The notes: generated from the sequence alone by a model not told the origin. DNA of 64,000 bases from JAJRPT01 sp964465945 (GCA_964465945.1 CAYXMM010000004.1:1-64000), one strand, 5' to 3'. Counted from the first letter of the stretch, positions 51,808-61,784 are shown. Numbers and translations: made by a program.

Positions 51808-53832
51808 ATGAAAAACACAATACTTTTATTTGTAATATTGACTTGCTACAACACACTCTTTTCGCAGGAATGGACCAGATTAAATGGTCCATTCGGAAAA
51901 GCTGGGTTTGAAAATATCGTGGTGCAAGGCGATTCAGTCTTTATTTCGCGATATGGCGAAATATTGCTCACTGACAATAATGGCAATAGTTGGGTCAATA
52001 TTAATTATAATATTGATAAAAAATTTGGATTGCCATTAAAGTTGCGAGTAATCAGTGATACCTTGTTTATGTGTACTGCATCTAATACATTAGATAAGAC
52101 ACAGGGTAATATTTTCTATATGAAATTAGGTGAGAAGCAATGGAAAAGTATATTTGAATTTGAAAGTCAAGGTTCATATTTTGATTTTGTAAAAAATAAT
52201 GACACTTATTATGTTATTTCAACCAAATATGGAGTTCGCAAGAATACTCAATTAGATGGCAAATGGCAAGAAACTGGTAAACATAAGTCCAGACAAGTAA
52301 CTTACCCGGAGATGATAGTTTTTAATGACACTTTAATCTTAGGAACTAAAATACAAAAAGATCAATTTGGAAATATTATAGATGAGGGTATTTTAATAAG
52401 TACTGATAATGGAGAGAATTGGGAAATAAAAAACAATGGGTTAACTAATACATCAGTTTATTGCTTGGTTAAGACAAATAACCAAATTTATTGTGGAACT
52501 GAAAATGGTCTGTTTGTATCAAATAATTTTGGTGATGAATGGCAAGAAATTGATGGTTTTCAAGGAAAAAAAATAAGTAAAATTGCATCATACAAAGATA
52601 AACTCATAATTATTGCCTCAGATGGAGTATATAGTTTATTTAATAATGATATTCAGAAAATTGAATATTTTAATAAGAGCAATATGGCTTTAAACTTAAC
52701 GGTAAATGGCGATGAAATAACATTCGCAAGCTATGGTAAAATAGCAAAAACTTTAGATTTAATTAGTTTTGATGAATTTATATTTGAAAGTAGTATTTCA
52801 ATTACAGGAATGGAATATTCAGATTCTACTCTTTATCTTGCAACATATAAAAACGGGCTATATAAGCATGACTTAAGAACTCAAAAGTTTGAAATTCTAA
52901 ATGATAGTTTATATTTTAATCAAGCATCTTTTCAGTTCTCTCCTTATGTGAAGGATAGTTTAATATTAGTCACAGCTTATCTAGGATCTGGAATGGTTAT
53001 ATCAAAAGACTCAGGCAAACATTTTGAATATCTAAATTTAGAATTAACCTCTGCGATGGACAAATTTTTCTCACTAAATAGTTTAGAAGATAAGATTTTA
53101 ATTGGGGCAACCAGTGATAAGTTTTATTCAAGTGATAATGGGAACAGCTGGAAAAAAATTATTTTAGAAGACAGCATAGTGTTTGCAAAGTTTAGAGCTG
53201 CAGAGCAAATAGTACCATATAAAGATGATTATATTTATTGTTACGACCAGAGTTTAATAAAATATAATATTAAAACAAAAGAATGTAAGTTTTTATTGGA
53301 TACTGCAACCTTTGACAAAATGCATTATCTTATAACATGTTTCAAAAAATACGATGATTTCTGTTTGTTCTTTTCCAAAAGTGGAGGTTTAAATATTTCT
53401 TATGACGAAGAGAATTGGAAGAGGTTGGATTTACCAATAAGTGGAGAAGTTACTTCTATAAGTAGATATAAAAAGAATATTTTCATAAAGACAAATGAAA
53501 CAATTTATTTGTTAGATACTGATTTTAAAACAATTAAAGACATTAGTTATAACTTACCAAATACGAAATATGGTAATATAAAGTTAATTTATGACAAACT
53601 ATATTATTATGTTTCTGGTATATACACAATTTCATTATCAGACTTAGGTATAAACTACACATCAATAAAAGAAAATAAAGAAGAATGTAAAAACTTAAAA
53701 GAAATTGAATTTTATGATTTACTTGGAAATAAATTGCTTCCAAGCCAAATATTTAATAAAAGGATATTAGTAAAATATCAATGTCTTGAAACAGGAGAAT
53801 ATATTAATAAGTTAGAATTTAGAGAAAAGTAA
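51808..53832 (+). CDS. Secreted Asp-box/beta-propeller-like protein
   Basis: A 674-aa exported protein with a signal peptide (1-20, ending LFSQ). Asp-box repeats of the BNR/YCF48 kind occur (LTDNNGNSWVN, STDNGENWEI, SNNFGDEWQE, SKDSGKHFEY, SSDNGNSWKK), consistent with one or two propellers. The C-terminus is IEFYDLLGNKLLP and ends KLEFREK, resembling a shortened sorting-type domain. It follows the cysteine-rich protein gene and resembles the 46827-49142 gene in design. Confidence 0.8.
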   Translation: MKNTILLFVILTCYNTLFSQEWTRLNGPFGKAGFENIVVQGDSVFISRYGEILLTDNNGNSWVNINYNIDKKFGLPLKLRVISDTLFMCTASNTLDKTQGNIFYMKLGEKQWKSIFEFESQGSYFDFVKNNDTYYVISTKYGVRKNTQLDGKWQETGKHKSRQVTYPEMIVFNDTLILGTKIQKDQFGNIIDEGILISTDNGENWEIKNNGLTNTSVYCLVKTNNQIYCGTENGLFVSNNFGDEWQEIDGFQGKKISKIASYKDKLIIIASDGVYSLFNNDIQKIEYFNKSNMALNLTVNGDEITFASYGKIAKTLDLISFDEFIFESSISITGMEYSDSTLYLATYKNGLYKHDLRTQKFEILNDSLYFNQASFQFSPYVKDSLILVTAYLGSGMVISKDSGKHFEYLNLELTSAMDKFFSLNSLEDKILIGATSDKFYSSDNGNSWKKIILEDSIVFAKFRAAEQIVPYKDDYIYCYDQSLIKYNIKTKECKFLLDTATFDKMHYLITCFKKYDDFCLFFSKSGGLNISYDEENWKRLDLPISGEVTSISRYKKNIFIKTNETIYLLDTDFKTIKDISYNLPNTKYGNIKLIYDKLYYYVSGIYTISLSDLGINYTSIKENKEECKNLKEIEFYDLLGNKLLPSQIFNKRILVKYQCLETGEYINKLEFREK

Positions 53833-53842
53833 GAAAAATTAT

Positions 53843-53868
53843 AAGGGTAAACGCCCTTTTATTTTTTG
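53843..53868 (+). terminator. Rho-independent terminator
   Basis: AAGGG-TAAACG-CCCTT hairpin followed by TTATTTTTT closes the secreted-protein operon. Confidence 0.7.
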
Positions 53869-53935
53869 TATTATCAAATTATAAATTTTATTTATAATTA
53901 GTTAGTTTTGTGAATTATTAATTATAAAAAATTTT

Positions 53936-54886
53936 ATGTTGCCAATCGACCCAAAAGAAATAGGAAATCAAGCAAGCTTCAAATATTTAGTTGATTCAAT
54001 AACGCCACGTCCAATTGCCTTTGTATCTACAATTTCAAAAGATGGAATTAATAACTTATCTCCATTCTCATTTTTTAATTGCTTCGGTTCAAATCCACCA
54101 ATCTTGGCTTTCTCACCATCAAGAAGGGGAAGAGATAATACATTGAAAGATACTTACTTTAACTTAAAAGAAACAAGGGAGTGCGTAGTCCATATTGTTA
54201 ACTATAATATGGTAGAGCAAGTTAGTTATGCTTCTTCTGAGTTCGATTCACATATTGACGAGTTTATTAAATCAGGTTTTACCCCCATTGAATCCAAATT
54301 AGTTAAACCTAAAAGAGTAAAAGAATCACCAGTCCATTTCGAATGCAAAGTATATGATATTTTAGAAATAGGAGGGAAGGCAGGTTCTGGAAATTTAGTA
54401 ATATGCGAAGTCATTTACATTCATATTAATGATGCAATTCTGAATGATAAGGGTAATATCGACCCATATAAGTTAGATGCTGTTGGTAGAAATGGGGCAA
54501 ATTGGTATACACGCGCTAACGGTAATGCAATATTTGAATTACCAAAGCCGACTGGCATTGGCATTGGATACGAAAATTTACCCGACTACATCATAAAATC
54601 AGAAAAATTCAGTGCAAATGATTTAGGTGTTTTAATTGGATATCCGAACATTCCAAGTGTTGATGATACAATAACTTATTTTAAAGATTTAATAGAAATT
54701 GGATTTGACATTGTAAGTTTTGAAATTTTAGAAAGGAATGGTGAATTTAATAAAATGGCTCAAATGCTTTTAAATAAAGATTTAGACTATACCTATTATG
54801 AAAGAACTGCGAAAGTATCACTAAGTCAAAGAGACGCTGAATTTGCTTGGAACATTTTAATTTACTCTCAAAGGAATATAAAATGA
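53936..54886 (+). CDS. Flavin reductase family protein
   Basis: A 316-aa protein. Residues 1-210 match the FMN-binding split-barrel flavin reductases (LVDSITPRPIAFVSTISKDGINNLSPFSFFNCFGSNPPILAFSPSRR, then HIVNYNMVEQV). The extra C-terminal 100 residues (TGIGIGYENLP ... SQRDAEFAWN) are less familiar. It ends ATGA over the dihydroorotase start. The substrate is unknown; the family also includes nitroreductase-like enzymes. Confidence 0.85.
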   Translation: MLPIDPKEIGNQASFKYLVDSITPRPIAFVSTISKDGINNLSPFSFFNCFGSNPPILAFSPSRRGRDNTLKDTYFNLKETRECVVHIVNYNMVEQVSYASSEFDSHIDEFIKSGFTPIESKLVKPKRVKESPVHFECKVYDILEIGGKAGSGNLVICEVIYIHINDAILNDKGNIDPYKLDAVGRNGANWYTRANGNAIFELPKPTGIGIGYENLPDYIIKSEKFSANDLGVLIGYPNIPSVDDTITYFKDLIEIGFDIVSFEILERNGEFNKMAQMLLNKDLDYTYYERTAKVSLSQRDAEFAWNILIYSQRNIK

Positions 54887-56223
54887 GTAAGATTTTAATT
54901 AAAAACGGCAAAGTTGTTAACGAAGGAGTTATCAAAGAGTTAGATATTTTAGTTAATAATAATTTAATCAATAAAATAGGTGAGAGTTTAAGCGATAGTC
55001 AAGCAAAAATAATAGATGCAAAGGGTAAATATATAATTCCTGGAATCATTGACGACCAAGTTCATTTTAGAGAGCCAGGATTAACTCACAAAGCAAATAT
55101 TTACACAGAGTCTAAAGCCGCAGTTGCTGGTGGAGTAACTTCTTTTATGGAAATGCCTAATACCAAACCACCTGCTTTAACTCTTGATTTACTTGAAGAC
55201 AAATACAATATTGCAAGTAGAGACTCACTCGCTAATTACTCATTTTTTATGGGAACGAGTAATGATAATGCAGATATTGTATTAAGCATCAATCCAACAG
55301 AAGTATGCGGAATAAAAATATTTATGGGTAGTTCAACTGGTAATATGTTAGTTGATAATCCACAAACTTTAGAGAAAATCTTCTGTAACTCAGACGTTCC
55401 TGTTGCAATTCACTCAGAAGACGAAGCAACTATCAGTAAGAATATGTCAATTTTTACTGAAAAGTATGGTGAAAACATTCCATTTTCAGCACATCCTGAA
55501 ATTCGGTCGAGAGAATCCTGTGAGATTTGCAGCATTAGAGCCATAGATATTGCAAAAAGTTGCAACGGAAGATTACACATATTACACATCTCAACAGAAA
55601 ATGAGTTGAAATACTTTACAAACACTATCCCGTTGAAAAACAAAAGAATTACTTCAGAAGTTTGTGTTCATCACTTATACTTTGATAGCGATGATTACTC
55701 CAAATATGGTTCATTAATTAAATGCAACCCTGCAATAAAACTAAAATCAGACAAAGATGCTTTATTTGAAGCATTGCTTGATGACAGATTAGATATAATA
55801 GCAACTGATCATGCACCTCACACTTGGCAGGAAAAACAAAGCCCATATTTATCAGCACCTTCTGGCGTTCCTTTAGTACAACACACCCTAAATATAATGC
55901 TTGATTTTTATCATCAAGGTAAAATTTCATTAGAAAAAATAGTTGATAAAATGTGTCATAAACCAGCAGAGCTATTTCAAGTAAAACAAAGAGGTTACAT
56001 AAAAGAAGGTTATTTTGCGGATATTGCAATTGTTGATGTTAACAAAGTTTGGGAAGTAAATAAATTTAATATATATTATAAATGTGCTTGGTCACCTTTT
56101 GAAGGCAAATCATTAAAAGGATATGTTACAGATACTATTGTTTCAGGACATCATGCCTATTCAAATGGAAAGTTTGATGAAAGCAAAAAAGGAATGAGGT
56201 TAAATTTTGAACGAGAGAATTAA
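54883..56223 (+). CDS. pyrC: Dihydroorotase (class I, AllB/PyrC-type)
   Basis: A 446-aa zinc amidohydrolase of pyrimidine biosynthesis that interconverts N-carbamoyl-aspartate and dihydroorotate. The metal-ligand motif D-x-H (DDQVHFREPG), GGVTSFMEMPNT, HILHIST, and ATDHAPHT (Asp-x-His) are all present, and the TIM-barrel order is normal. ATG 54883 overlaps the previous stop by 4 bp and is chosen over an upstream in-frame start. The DVHFREPGLTHK pattern also occurs in allantoinase, but no purine-catabolism genes are near. Confidence 0.9.
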   Translation: MSKILIKNGKVVNEGVIKELDILVNNNLINKIGESLSDSQAKIIDAKGKYIIPGIIDDQVHFREPGLTHKANIYTESKAAVAGGVTSFMEMPNTKPPALTLDLLEDKYNIASRDSLANYSFFMGTSNDNADIVLSINPTEVCGIKIFMGSSTGNMLVDNPQTLEKIFCNSDVPVAIHSEDEATISKNMSIFTEKYGENIPFSAHPEIRSRESCEICSIRAIDIAKSCNGRLHILHISTENELKYFTNTIPLKNKRITSEVCVHHLYFDSDDYSKYGSLIKCNPAIKLKSDKDALFEALLDDRLDIIATDHAPHTWQEKQSPYLSAPSGVPLVQHTLNIMLDFYHQGKISLEKIVDKMCHKPAELFQVKQRGYIKEGYFADIAIVDVNKVWEVNKFNIYYKCAWSPFEGKSLKGYVTDTIVSGHHAYSNGKFDESKKGMRLNFEREN

Positions 56224-56740
56224 ATTTTCAATAAAACAATCCGATAAGTCTGATATTAGTGAAATAATGCTTCTAACAGCAAGAATAAACAATCACTTAC
56301 TAAAAAACAATATGACTCAATGGAATAACGGCTACCCTAATGAAGAAGTATTTTTGAGTGACATAAACATAAATTCTCAATATAAAATGTTAAATGAGAA
56401 CAATAAATTAATTGGATTTGGGTCTATAAATAAAATTCAACATCTAACATTTGCAGAAGCGAATTGGAATGACAAAAGCGATAATTTTAAATTGATATAT
56501 AGACTTGGTGTTGACCCTGATTATCAAAATCAAGGACTTGCTGGCAAAATAATGGATTTTTTAGAGAATATAGCATTAAACGACAAAGCATCATCAATTA
56601 GATTAGGCGCTTTAAGTTCATATCAAAAAGTTGTTGAGTTTTATAAAAGAAGAAATTATCAAATTAGCGATGAAAAGTATTTCCCAATTAGTAAAATGAA
56701 ATACTATTTAATGGAAAAAAGTTTAATTAATTTAGGTTAA
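56207..56740 (+). CDS. GNAT-family N-acetyltransferase
   Basis: A 177-aa GNAT protein. The acetyl-CoA pyrophosphate loop is seen in IYRLGVDPDYQNQGLAGKIMDFLENIA, and the C-terminal strand in LGALSSYQKVVEFYKRRNYQI. The start overlaps the dihydroorotase end by 17 bp, so the operon flavin reductase-dihydroorotase-GNAT continues. The substrate is not evident. Confidence 0.9.
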   Translation: MNERIKFSIKQSDKSDISEIMLLTARINNHLLKNNMTQWNNGYPNEEVFLSDININSQYKMLNENNKLIGFGSINKIQHLTFAEANWNDKSDNFKLIYRLGVDPDYQNQGLAGKIMDFLENIALNDKASSIRLGALSSYQKVVEFYKRRNYQISDEKYFPISKMKYYLMEKSLINLG

Positions 56741-56744
56741 AATT

Positions 56745-56915
56745 ATGTTAAAAACTGAATTAAGCGAAGTCGAAGAACAAGAAAAGATTATGAAGCAAAT
56801 GATTCGTAAAGAAATGATTCGTAAAATTGAAGCTAAAATTCGTGCTCGTGATTCAAGAACTTTAAGTCGACTGCAAAATATGCTAACTGAAGATGACAGA
56901 GAACAAACTATATAA
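56745..56915 (+). CDS. Small highly charged helical protein (56 aa)
   Basis: ATG 56745 to TAA 56913-56915. The product (MLKTELSEVEEQEKIMKQMIRKEMIRKIEAK, then ARDSRTLSRLQNMLTEDDREQ) is almost all helix, with acidic ends and a basic middle containing an IRKEMIRKIEAKIRAR segment. It follows the GNAT gene by 4 bp without a terminator. Too short for the usual cutoff, but the codon pattern resembles a real gene. No family recognised. Confidence 0.6.
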   Translation: MLKTELSEVEEQEKIMKQMIRKEMIRKIEAKIRARDSRTLSRLQNMLTEDDREQTI

Positions 56916-57104
56916 ATAATTATATAACAAGTTCATATATGATTAGTATTATTAATACTTAAATTATCACTTAGTAATATTTTATTTATATATAATATGA
57001 ATATAATATATATTATGTAAACTAAATAATATATTTATACTCACCTTTTGAATAATCAATGTCTTTGTAATAATTTTGCTTTTTTAAAATTGATTGGAAA
57101 AAAA

Positions 57105-57635
57105 ATGAAAAAAATAAATTTAGAACAAATAGTGCAAGCAAGCTTATTATTATTTATGGTAGCAATTGGTGTATTGCTTAGATTTTCAAATGAAATACCA
57201 AACTTTACTCCAATGTTTGCAATAGCATTGTTTAGCGGTTTTATGTTTAAAAATCGTATTTTAGCATTTGGAACTCCCCTATTAATTCAATTAATTAGTG
57301 ACTACTTCATTGGGTTTCATCAAGATATTTTTGCAGTATATTTAAGTTTTAGTTTAATAAGTTTAATTGGATATTTAAACAAGGAAAAATATAGTTTTAA
57401 AAATTCTATTGTATACTCAATTGCATCAAGTATTTTGTTTTTCATTTTAACAAATTTTTCCGTTTGGATAACATCTGGATTTTATTCTTATTCTTTTAGC
57501 GGTTTAATTGAAGCATACACAATGGCAATACCATTTTACAGAAATACACTTATCAGTGCAGTGCTTTACTCTACTATTATTTTCGGTGCTTATAGCTTGT
57601 TTTTAAACTCAAAAAAAGAAAATGCTTTAATTTAA
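57105..57635 (+). CDS. Multi-spanning membrane protein (DUF6580-like)
   Basis: A 176-aa membrane protein from ATG 57105, which has GGAAAA upstream; earlier in-frame ATG would add 19 odd residues. About five hydrophobic segments are present, and the motif FTPMFAIALFSGFMF followed by LLIQLISDYFIGFHQ, together with FYRNTLISAVLYSTIIFG, matches the DUF6580 family of short membrane proteins of unknown, perhaps transport, function. Confidence 0.8.
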   Translation: MKKINLEQIVQASLLLFMVAIGVLLRFSNEIPNFTPMFAIALFSGFMFKNRILAFGTPLLIQLISDYFIGFHQDIFAVYLSFSLISLIGYLNKEKYSFKNSIVYSIASSILFFILTNFSVWITSGFYSYSFSGLIEAYTMAIPFYRNTLISAVLYSTIIFGAYSLFLNSKKENALI

Positions 57636-57664
57636 TCACAAAAATATCTCTTAATTTAAACACG

Positions 57665-57697
57665 AAGCATTACTAAATTTAGTAATGCTTTCTTTTT
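57665..57697 (+). terminator. Rho-independent terminator
   Basis: A perfect 13-bp palindrome (57665-57677 with 57678-57690) followed by TTTCTTTTT ends the membrane-protein gene. Confidence 0.85.
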
Positions 57698-57809
57698 ATC
57701 TCTGTGTCTAAATATAATATTTGAACTGATATAAAAAATATGATATTATGTATTTTTATTAATTTTTTTCAATAATTTTAAGATAATTTTATCTTATTTC
57801 AATTTAATA

Positions 57810-57841
57810 TTTGGAAATAATAAAATAGTATAATATTTTTG
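57810..57841 (+). promoter_or_regulatory. Putative promoter of the RRM gene
   Basis: TTTG at 57810 and TATAATATTTTTG ending at 57841 fit the Bacteroidota-type -33/-7 pattern. Transcription would begin near 57848 and leave an untranslated leader of about 80 bases. Confidence 0.4.
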
Positions 57842-57869
57842 TAATTGAGTTCTTACAAATATTTTTTTT

Positions 57870-57891
57870 GCCTAAGGAGCGGAAGGTACCC
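57870..57891 (+). promoter_or_regulatory. Purine-rich leader element upstream of the RRM gene
   Basis: The leader holds CCTAAGGAGCGGAAGG about 40 nt before the start codon. It contains a strong Shine-Dalgarno-like AAGGAG, too far from the ATG for initiation, between T-rich stretches. It may be a regulatory mRNA element; I do not know a family for it. Confidence 0.4.
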
Positions 57892-57925
57892 AATTTTTTT
57901 ATCTTTTTTATTTAAGGAATTTTAT

Positions 57926-58177
57926 ATGAATATCTATGTAGGGAACCTTTCCTATTCACTTGGAGAAGACGATATTGAGAGAGTATTCTCAAATTACGGA
58001 ACTGTTAGCACAGTTAAATTGATTAAAGATAGAGCTACAGGAAGAAAAAAAGGCTTTGGTTTTGTTGAAATGGAAGAAGAAGAAGATGGAAACAAAGCAA
58101 TTGAAGCTTTAAACGGTAGCGAATTAGAAGGAAGAAAAATGGTTGTTAACGTTGCAAGAGAAAAAGTAGCTAACTAA
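57926..58177 (+). CDS. RRM-domain RNA-binding protein
   Basis: An 83-aa stand-alone RNA recognition motif. RNP2 is IYVGNL (3-8) and RNP1 is KGFGFVEM, with the usual beta-alpha-beta-beta-alpha-beta order. Such small RRM proteins are common in Bacteroidota and cyanobacteria, bind RNA and are often cold-induced. ATG 57926 follows AAGGAA at the right distance; an upstream in-frame extension through the leader is not supported. Confidence 0.94.
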   Translation: MNIYVGNLSYSLGEDDIERVFSNYGTVSTVKLIKDRATGRKKGFGFVEMEEEEDGNKAIEALNGSELEGRKMVVNVAREKVAN

Positions 58178-58300
58178 TTCTTTTCAACTCAATCATTTTA
58201 TATTTTGAAAACGAAAATCAATATTGTTAAATATTAAGAACGAATTGCTTTCCTTATTCTTTAGGCGGATATTTAACATTATTTTTATTGTTTTTTTATT

Positions 58301-58330
58301 AAACCACCTATATTTATAGGTGGTTTTTTT
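58301..58330 (+). terminator. Rho-independent terminator
   Basis: AAACCACCTATA/TATAGGTGGTTT stem followed by TTTTTT lies 124 bp after the RRM stop and closes that gene. Confidence 0.85.
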
Positions 58331-58411
58331 TATAGTTTTTAACATATTAACAACTTATACTCTCATTTTTCGTAAATTGCATTTAGAAAGTTAAACATAT
58401 TTTATTTTACA

Positions 58412-59728
58412 ATGAAAAAGTACATTTTTATATTAATAATCATTACAACGGGTACTTATATTAAAGCACAAGATAATAAAATTGAATACAGAAAAGATGT
58501 CCTAAGTAATGGACTTCGTGTGATTTATAACGTCGATAGAACTGCTCCTATTGTCTCAACCGTTCTACATTATGAAGTTGGTTCTAAAGATGAAAAAGTT
58601 GGTCAAACCGGTTACGCCCACTTTTTCGAACATTTAATGTTTGAATCTGCTGGCAATATAAAACGTGGGGACATTCCTAAATTAATCAACGAATCAGGCG
58701 GTTGGTTAAATGCACATACTTCATTCGATGAAACTGTATATAAATTTAAAATATCCGCAAATGAAATCAACCTTCCACTTTGGATTGAAGCCCAAAGAAT
58801 GAGAAATTTAAGTATTGAAGATGTCGGAGTTTCTACTCAAAAAGGTGTAGTTCTCGAAGAGAAAAATCAAAGAGTTGACAATCAACCTTACGGAATAATG
58901 CTTGAAACAATGCTTAAAAGTTTATACTCTGACGGAGCTTACTCATGGGCTACTATTGGTTCTGCCGATGACATTAAAAATGCTAAAATTTCAGATTTTC
59001 AAAGTTTTTATAATAATTTTTATCAACCTTCAAATGCAATTCTCGTAGTTTCTGGGAATTTCATCTTCCAAGATTTACAAGCCGATATTGAAAAATACTT
59101 CGGTTGGATACCCAAAAAAGATAGTATAATAAGAAACCCCATAAAAATTTCACCATTATCAAAAGAAATTAGAAAAGAAATAATTGACGACAAAGCACCT
59201 CACAAAGCAGTCTTTATTGGCTTTAGAGGTCCCAAATTAGGTTCAGATGATTATTACGCTATGAATTTATTAAGCAATGTTTTATCCGCTGGCGAAAGCT
59301 CTCGTTTATATAAAAAATTAGTTGATAAAGAAGAAATAGCAGTTCAAACAGCAATGATGCCACTAAATTTAGAACTCGATGGCGCTATCTTATTCTATGG
59401 CGTTGCATATCCAAAATCAGATTTAAGTGATATAGAAAAATCAATTTATAAAGAAATTGAGAAAATTGCTTCTGAAGGTATTTCAACAAGAGAACTTGAA
59501 AAAGTAAAAAACATTAACGAAATGGAAATATTGCAATCTCGTAAAAGTACAATTCAAAAAGCTATGTTATTAGCACGTTTCGAAGCATATTATGATAACC
59601 CAGGTTTAATAAACTCTGAAATTGATAATTATAATAAAGTTTCTATTGAAGATATAAAAAATGTTGCTAAAAAATATTTAACAACTAAAAATAGAGTTGT
59701 TTTAAATTTTTATCCAAAAGAGAAATAA
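58412..59728 (+). CDS. M16-family zinc metallopeptidase, active subunit
   Basis: A 438-aa exported peptidase (signal peptide 1-19). The inverted zinc motif HFFEH (70-74) and a downstream Glu near 150 (VVLEEKNQRVDN) mark it as catalytically complete. It shows the two-domain M16B (PqqL/mitochondrial-peptidase-like) pattern with the R/Y-motif (SAGESSRLYKKL) late. It is followed after 10 bp by an M16 gene without the motif, so the two probably form a heterodimer. Confidence 0.92.
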   Translation: MKKYIFILIIITTGTYIKAQDNKIEYRKDVLSNGLRVIYNVDRTAPIVSTVLHYEVGSKDEKVGQTGYAHFFEHLMFESAGNIKRGDIPKLINESGGWLNAHTSFDETVYKFKISANEINLPLWIEAQRMRNLSIEDVGVSTQKGVVLEEKNQRVDNQPYGIMLETMLKSLYSDGAYSWATIGSADDIKNAKISDFQSFYNNFYQPSNAILVVSGNFIFQDLQADIEKYFGWIPKKDSIIRNPIKISPLSKEIRKEIIDDKAPHKAVFIGFRGPKLGSDDYYAMNLLSNVLSAGESSRLYKKLVDKEEIAVQTAMMPLNLELDGAILFYGVAYPKSDLSDIEKSIYKEIEKIASEGISTRELEKVKNINEMEILQSRKSTIQKAMLLARFEAYYDNPGLINSEIDNYNKVSIEDIKNVAKKYLTTKNRVVLNFYPKEK

Positions 59729-59738
59729 GGAATTTGAA

Positions 59739-61784
59739 ATGAAATTGATGTTTTTTATATTATTTGTGTTTAGTATTAGTTTAAAATCAGAGGAAAAATT
59801 GGATAGTATTTTTAATAATCCACCAGTTAAATTAAACAAGTTTGAATTTAAGTTCCCAGAATATAAATTAGATTATTTGAAAAATAGTATTAAACTATAC
59901 TTAGTACCAGATAATTCTCAAATGATTACAAATCTTAGAGTATTAATTGGGAATGAAGAAACATTTCAAAATGCAAAACCTGGCTCTCTTGACTTACTTA
60001 CAGGTATGCTACTAAAAGGAACTCAAACAAAAAAAGCAGAAGAAATTGCAGAATCTATTGACTTCTACGGGGCTAATGTCTCTTTTTCAAATTCAGATGA
60101 TTATATCTCATTAAATGTCAATGTTTTAAACAAACATCTTGACAAAATTCTTAAAATCTTAGATGATGTCTTGTTTAATGTTAAATTTAATAACGATGAA
60201 CTTAAAAAACTTAAAAAACAATATATTGCTGGTATAGAAGCTGATAAATCAAATCCCAGTTCATTAGCAAGTAAACTATCAAAAAAAGTTATTTATGGAA
60301 ATAATTATTACTATTCAAATTTTCCAAATGAAAAAGAAATTAATGCAGTAGAAATTGAAGATTTAGAAAAACTTAAAAATGAATTATTTATAGCAAATAA
60401 TATTTATTTAGGAATTTATGGTAGTTATTCAAACAATGACTTAAAAAGTATTTATACCCTATTTGATAAGTTCAAAAAATCAACTAAAAATGAATTTACA
60501 AGCAATTATAAACAAAACTACAAACCAGGTGTTTACTTCATTGAAAGAGAAGGTTCAGTCCAATCAAGCGTGAGAATTATATCCCCTGCTCCTAAGTTTT
60601 CAGATAAAGAATTTGAAAAAATACAATTCACTTCTAACATAATTGGATCTGGATTTATCGGTCGATTATTTAAAGAACTTAGAGAAAAACATTCTTACAC
60701 TTATTCACCATCAGCAAGCGTTTCAAATAACTTAAATAGCAATTATTTTAGTGCAAATGCAGACGTAAAAGCCGAAGTTACCGATTCTGCAATATCTGTA
60801 ATGCTTGAAATTTTTAATGATATAAGAACAAATTCAGTTAGTAGTGAAGAATTAGAAGCAGCGAAAAATTTCAAAATAGGCAATTACTACATGGCTTTTG
60901 AAAGTTCCGACTATACTATTAGTCTCCTGCAAAATTCAGAATTTAAAGGTAAAAGAGCAAAACAATTAGAAAGTTTTGACAGCAGAGTTCTTGCAATTAG
61001 TGAAAATGACATTCAAAGAATGGCTAATGAGTTTTTAGCATCAAGCAATTTATCAATTATAGTTGTTGGTCCTAAATCCGTAAAAGATAAACTATCTAAA
61101 TTTGGAAATGTTATTGAATACGACAAGAATATCTCCCCCGTTAATGATTTCAAAAAAGTTAGTATGGATTATGAAGATATTTTTGAAGACTTTTTAGAAT
61201 CTATTGGTGGTGATGACATTTTTGATGATGTAAAATCTCTAAAACAAAATGGAAATATCAAACTTAATTTTAATGGTCAAGATATTGAAGGAGAATATCA
61301 AGAGATTATGAGTGATTATAACAAAAAGTACTCAATGCAAGACATTAAAGTTAATAAGCAAGAATCTGTTTTGAAAAATGGCAAAAGCTTAGTTAGAATA
61401 AATAATAAAGTAAATGAAGAAGAACTTAACGAATTCGATAATTTTAACTTTACTTATTATAATTTTACAAAAATTAATAATAAATTATTTGAAATCAAAG
61501 TATTAGGTGAAAGAAATAACAGAATCTTTGTTGAAATCAAAGGAAAAAAAGAAAATAGAATTTATCAGTTTGACTCTAAAACATTTAGATTATTAGAATA
61601 TTCAACAACTCAAGATAGTCCAATGGGAATTATATCATTTTCAACAATTTATGATAATTACACCAAAATTGGAAATTACTTCTACCCTACTACTATAAAA
61701 GTTAATTCAAGTATGTTTACAAGTGAGCTAAACGTCAAGTATGAAGTGAATCCAAAAGTTCAAGAAAATCAATTTGAGTTTTAA
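59739..61784 (+). CDS. M16-family peptidase, inactive partner with C-terminal extension
   Basis: A 681-aa exported protein. The N-terminal 430 residues have the M16 fold (KLYLVPDNSQMITNLRVLIG ... GSGFIGRLFKELREKHSYTYS), but the HxxEH motif is replaced by GSLDLLTGMLLKG, so it is non-catalytic. The last 240 residues are a strand-rich extension of unclear role. It follows the active subunit by 10 bp, the usual M16 alpha/beta layout. The 3' end overlaps the convergent oxidase gene by 4 bp. Confidence 0.88.
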   Translation: MKLMFFILFVFSISLKSEEKLDSIFNNPPVKLNKFEFKFPEYKLDYLKNSIKLYLVPDNSQMITNLRVLIGNEETFQNAKPGSLDLLTGMLLKGTQTKKAEEIAESIDFYGANVSFSNSDDYISLNVNVLNKHLDKILKILDDVLFNVKFNNDELKKLKKQYIAGIEADKSNPSSLASKLSKKVIYGNNYYYSNFPNEKEINAVEIEDLEKLKNELFIANNIYLGIYGSYSNNDLKSIYTLFDKFKKSTKNEFTSNYKQNYKPGVYFIEREGSVQSSVRIISPAPKFSDKEFEKIQFTSNIIGSGFIGRLFKELREKHSYTYSPSASVSNNLNSNYFSANADVKAEVTDSAISVMLEIFNDIRTNSVSSEELEAAKNFKIGNYYMAFESSDYTISLLQNSEFKGKRAKQLESFDSRVLAISENDIQRMANEFLASSNLSIIVVGPKSVKDKLSKFGNVIEYDKNISPVNDFKKVSMDYEDIFEDFLESIGGDDIFDDVKSLKQNGNIKLNFNGQDIEGEYQEIMSDYNKKYSMQDIKVNKQESVLKNGKSLVRINNKVNEEELNEFDNFNFTYYNFTKINNKLFEIKVLGERNNRIFVEIKGKKENRIYQFDSKTFRLLEYSTTQDSPMGIISFSTIYDNYTKIGNYFYPTTIKVNSSMFTSELNVKYEVNPKVQENQFEF

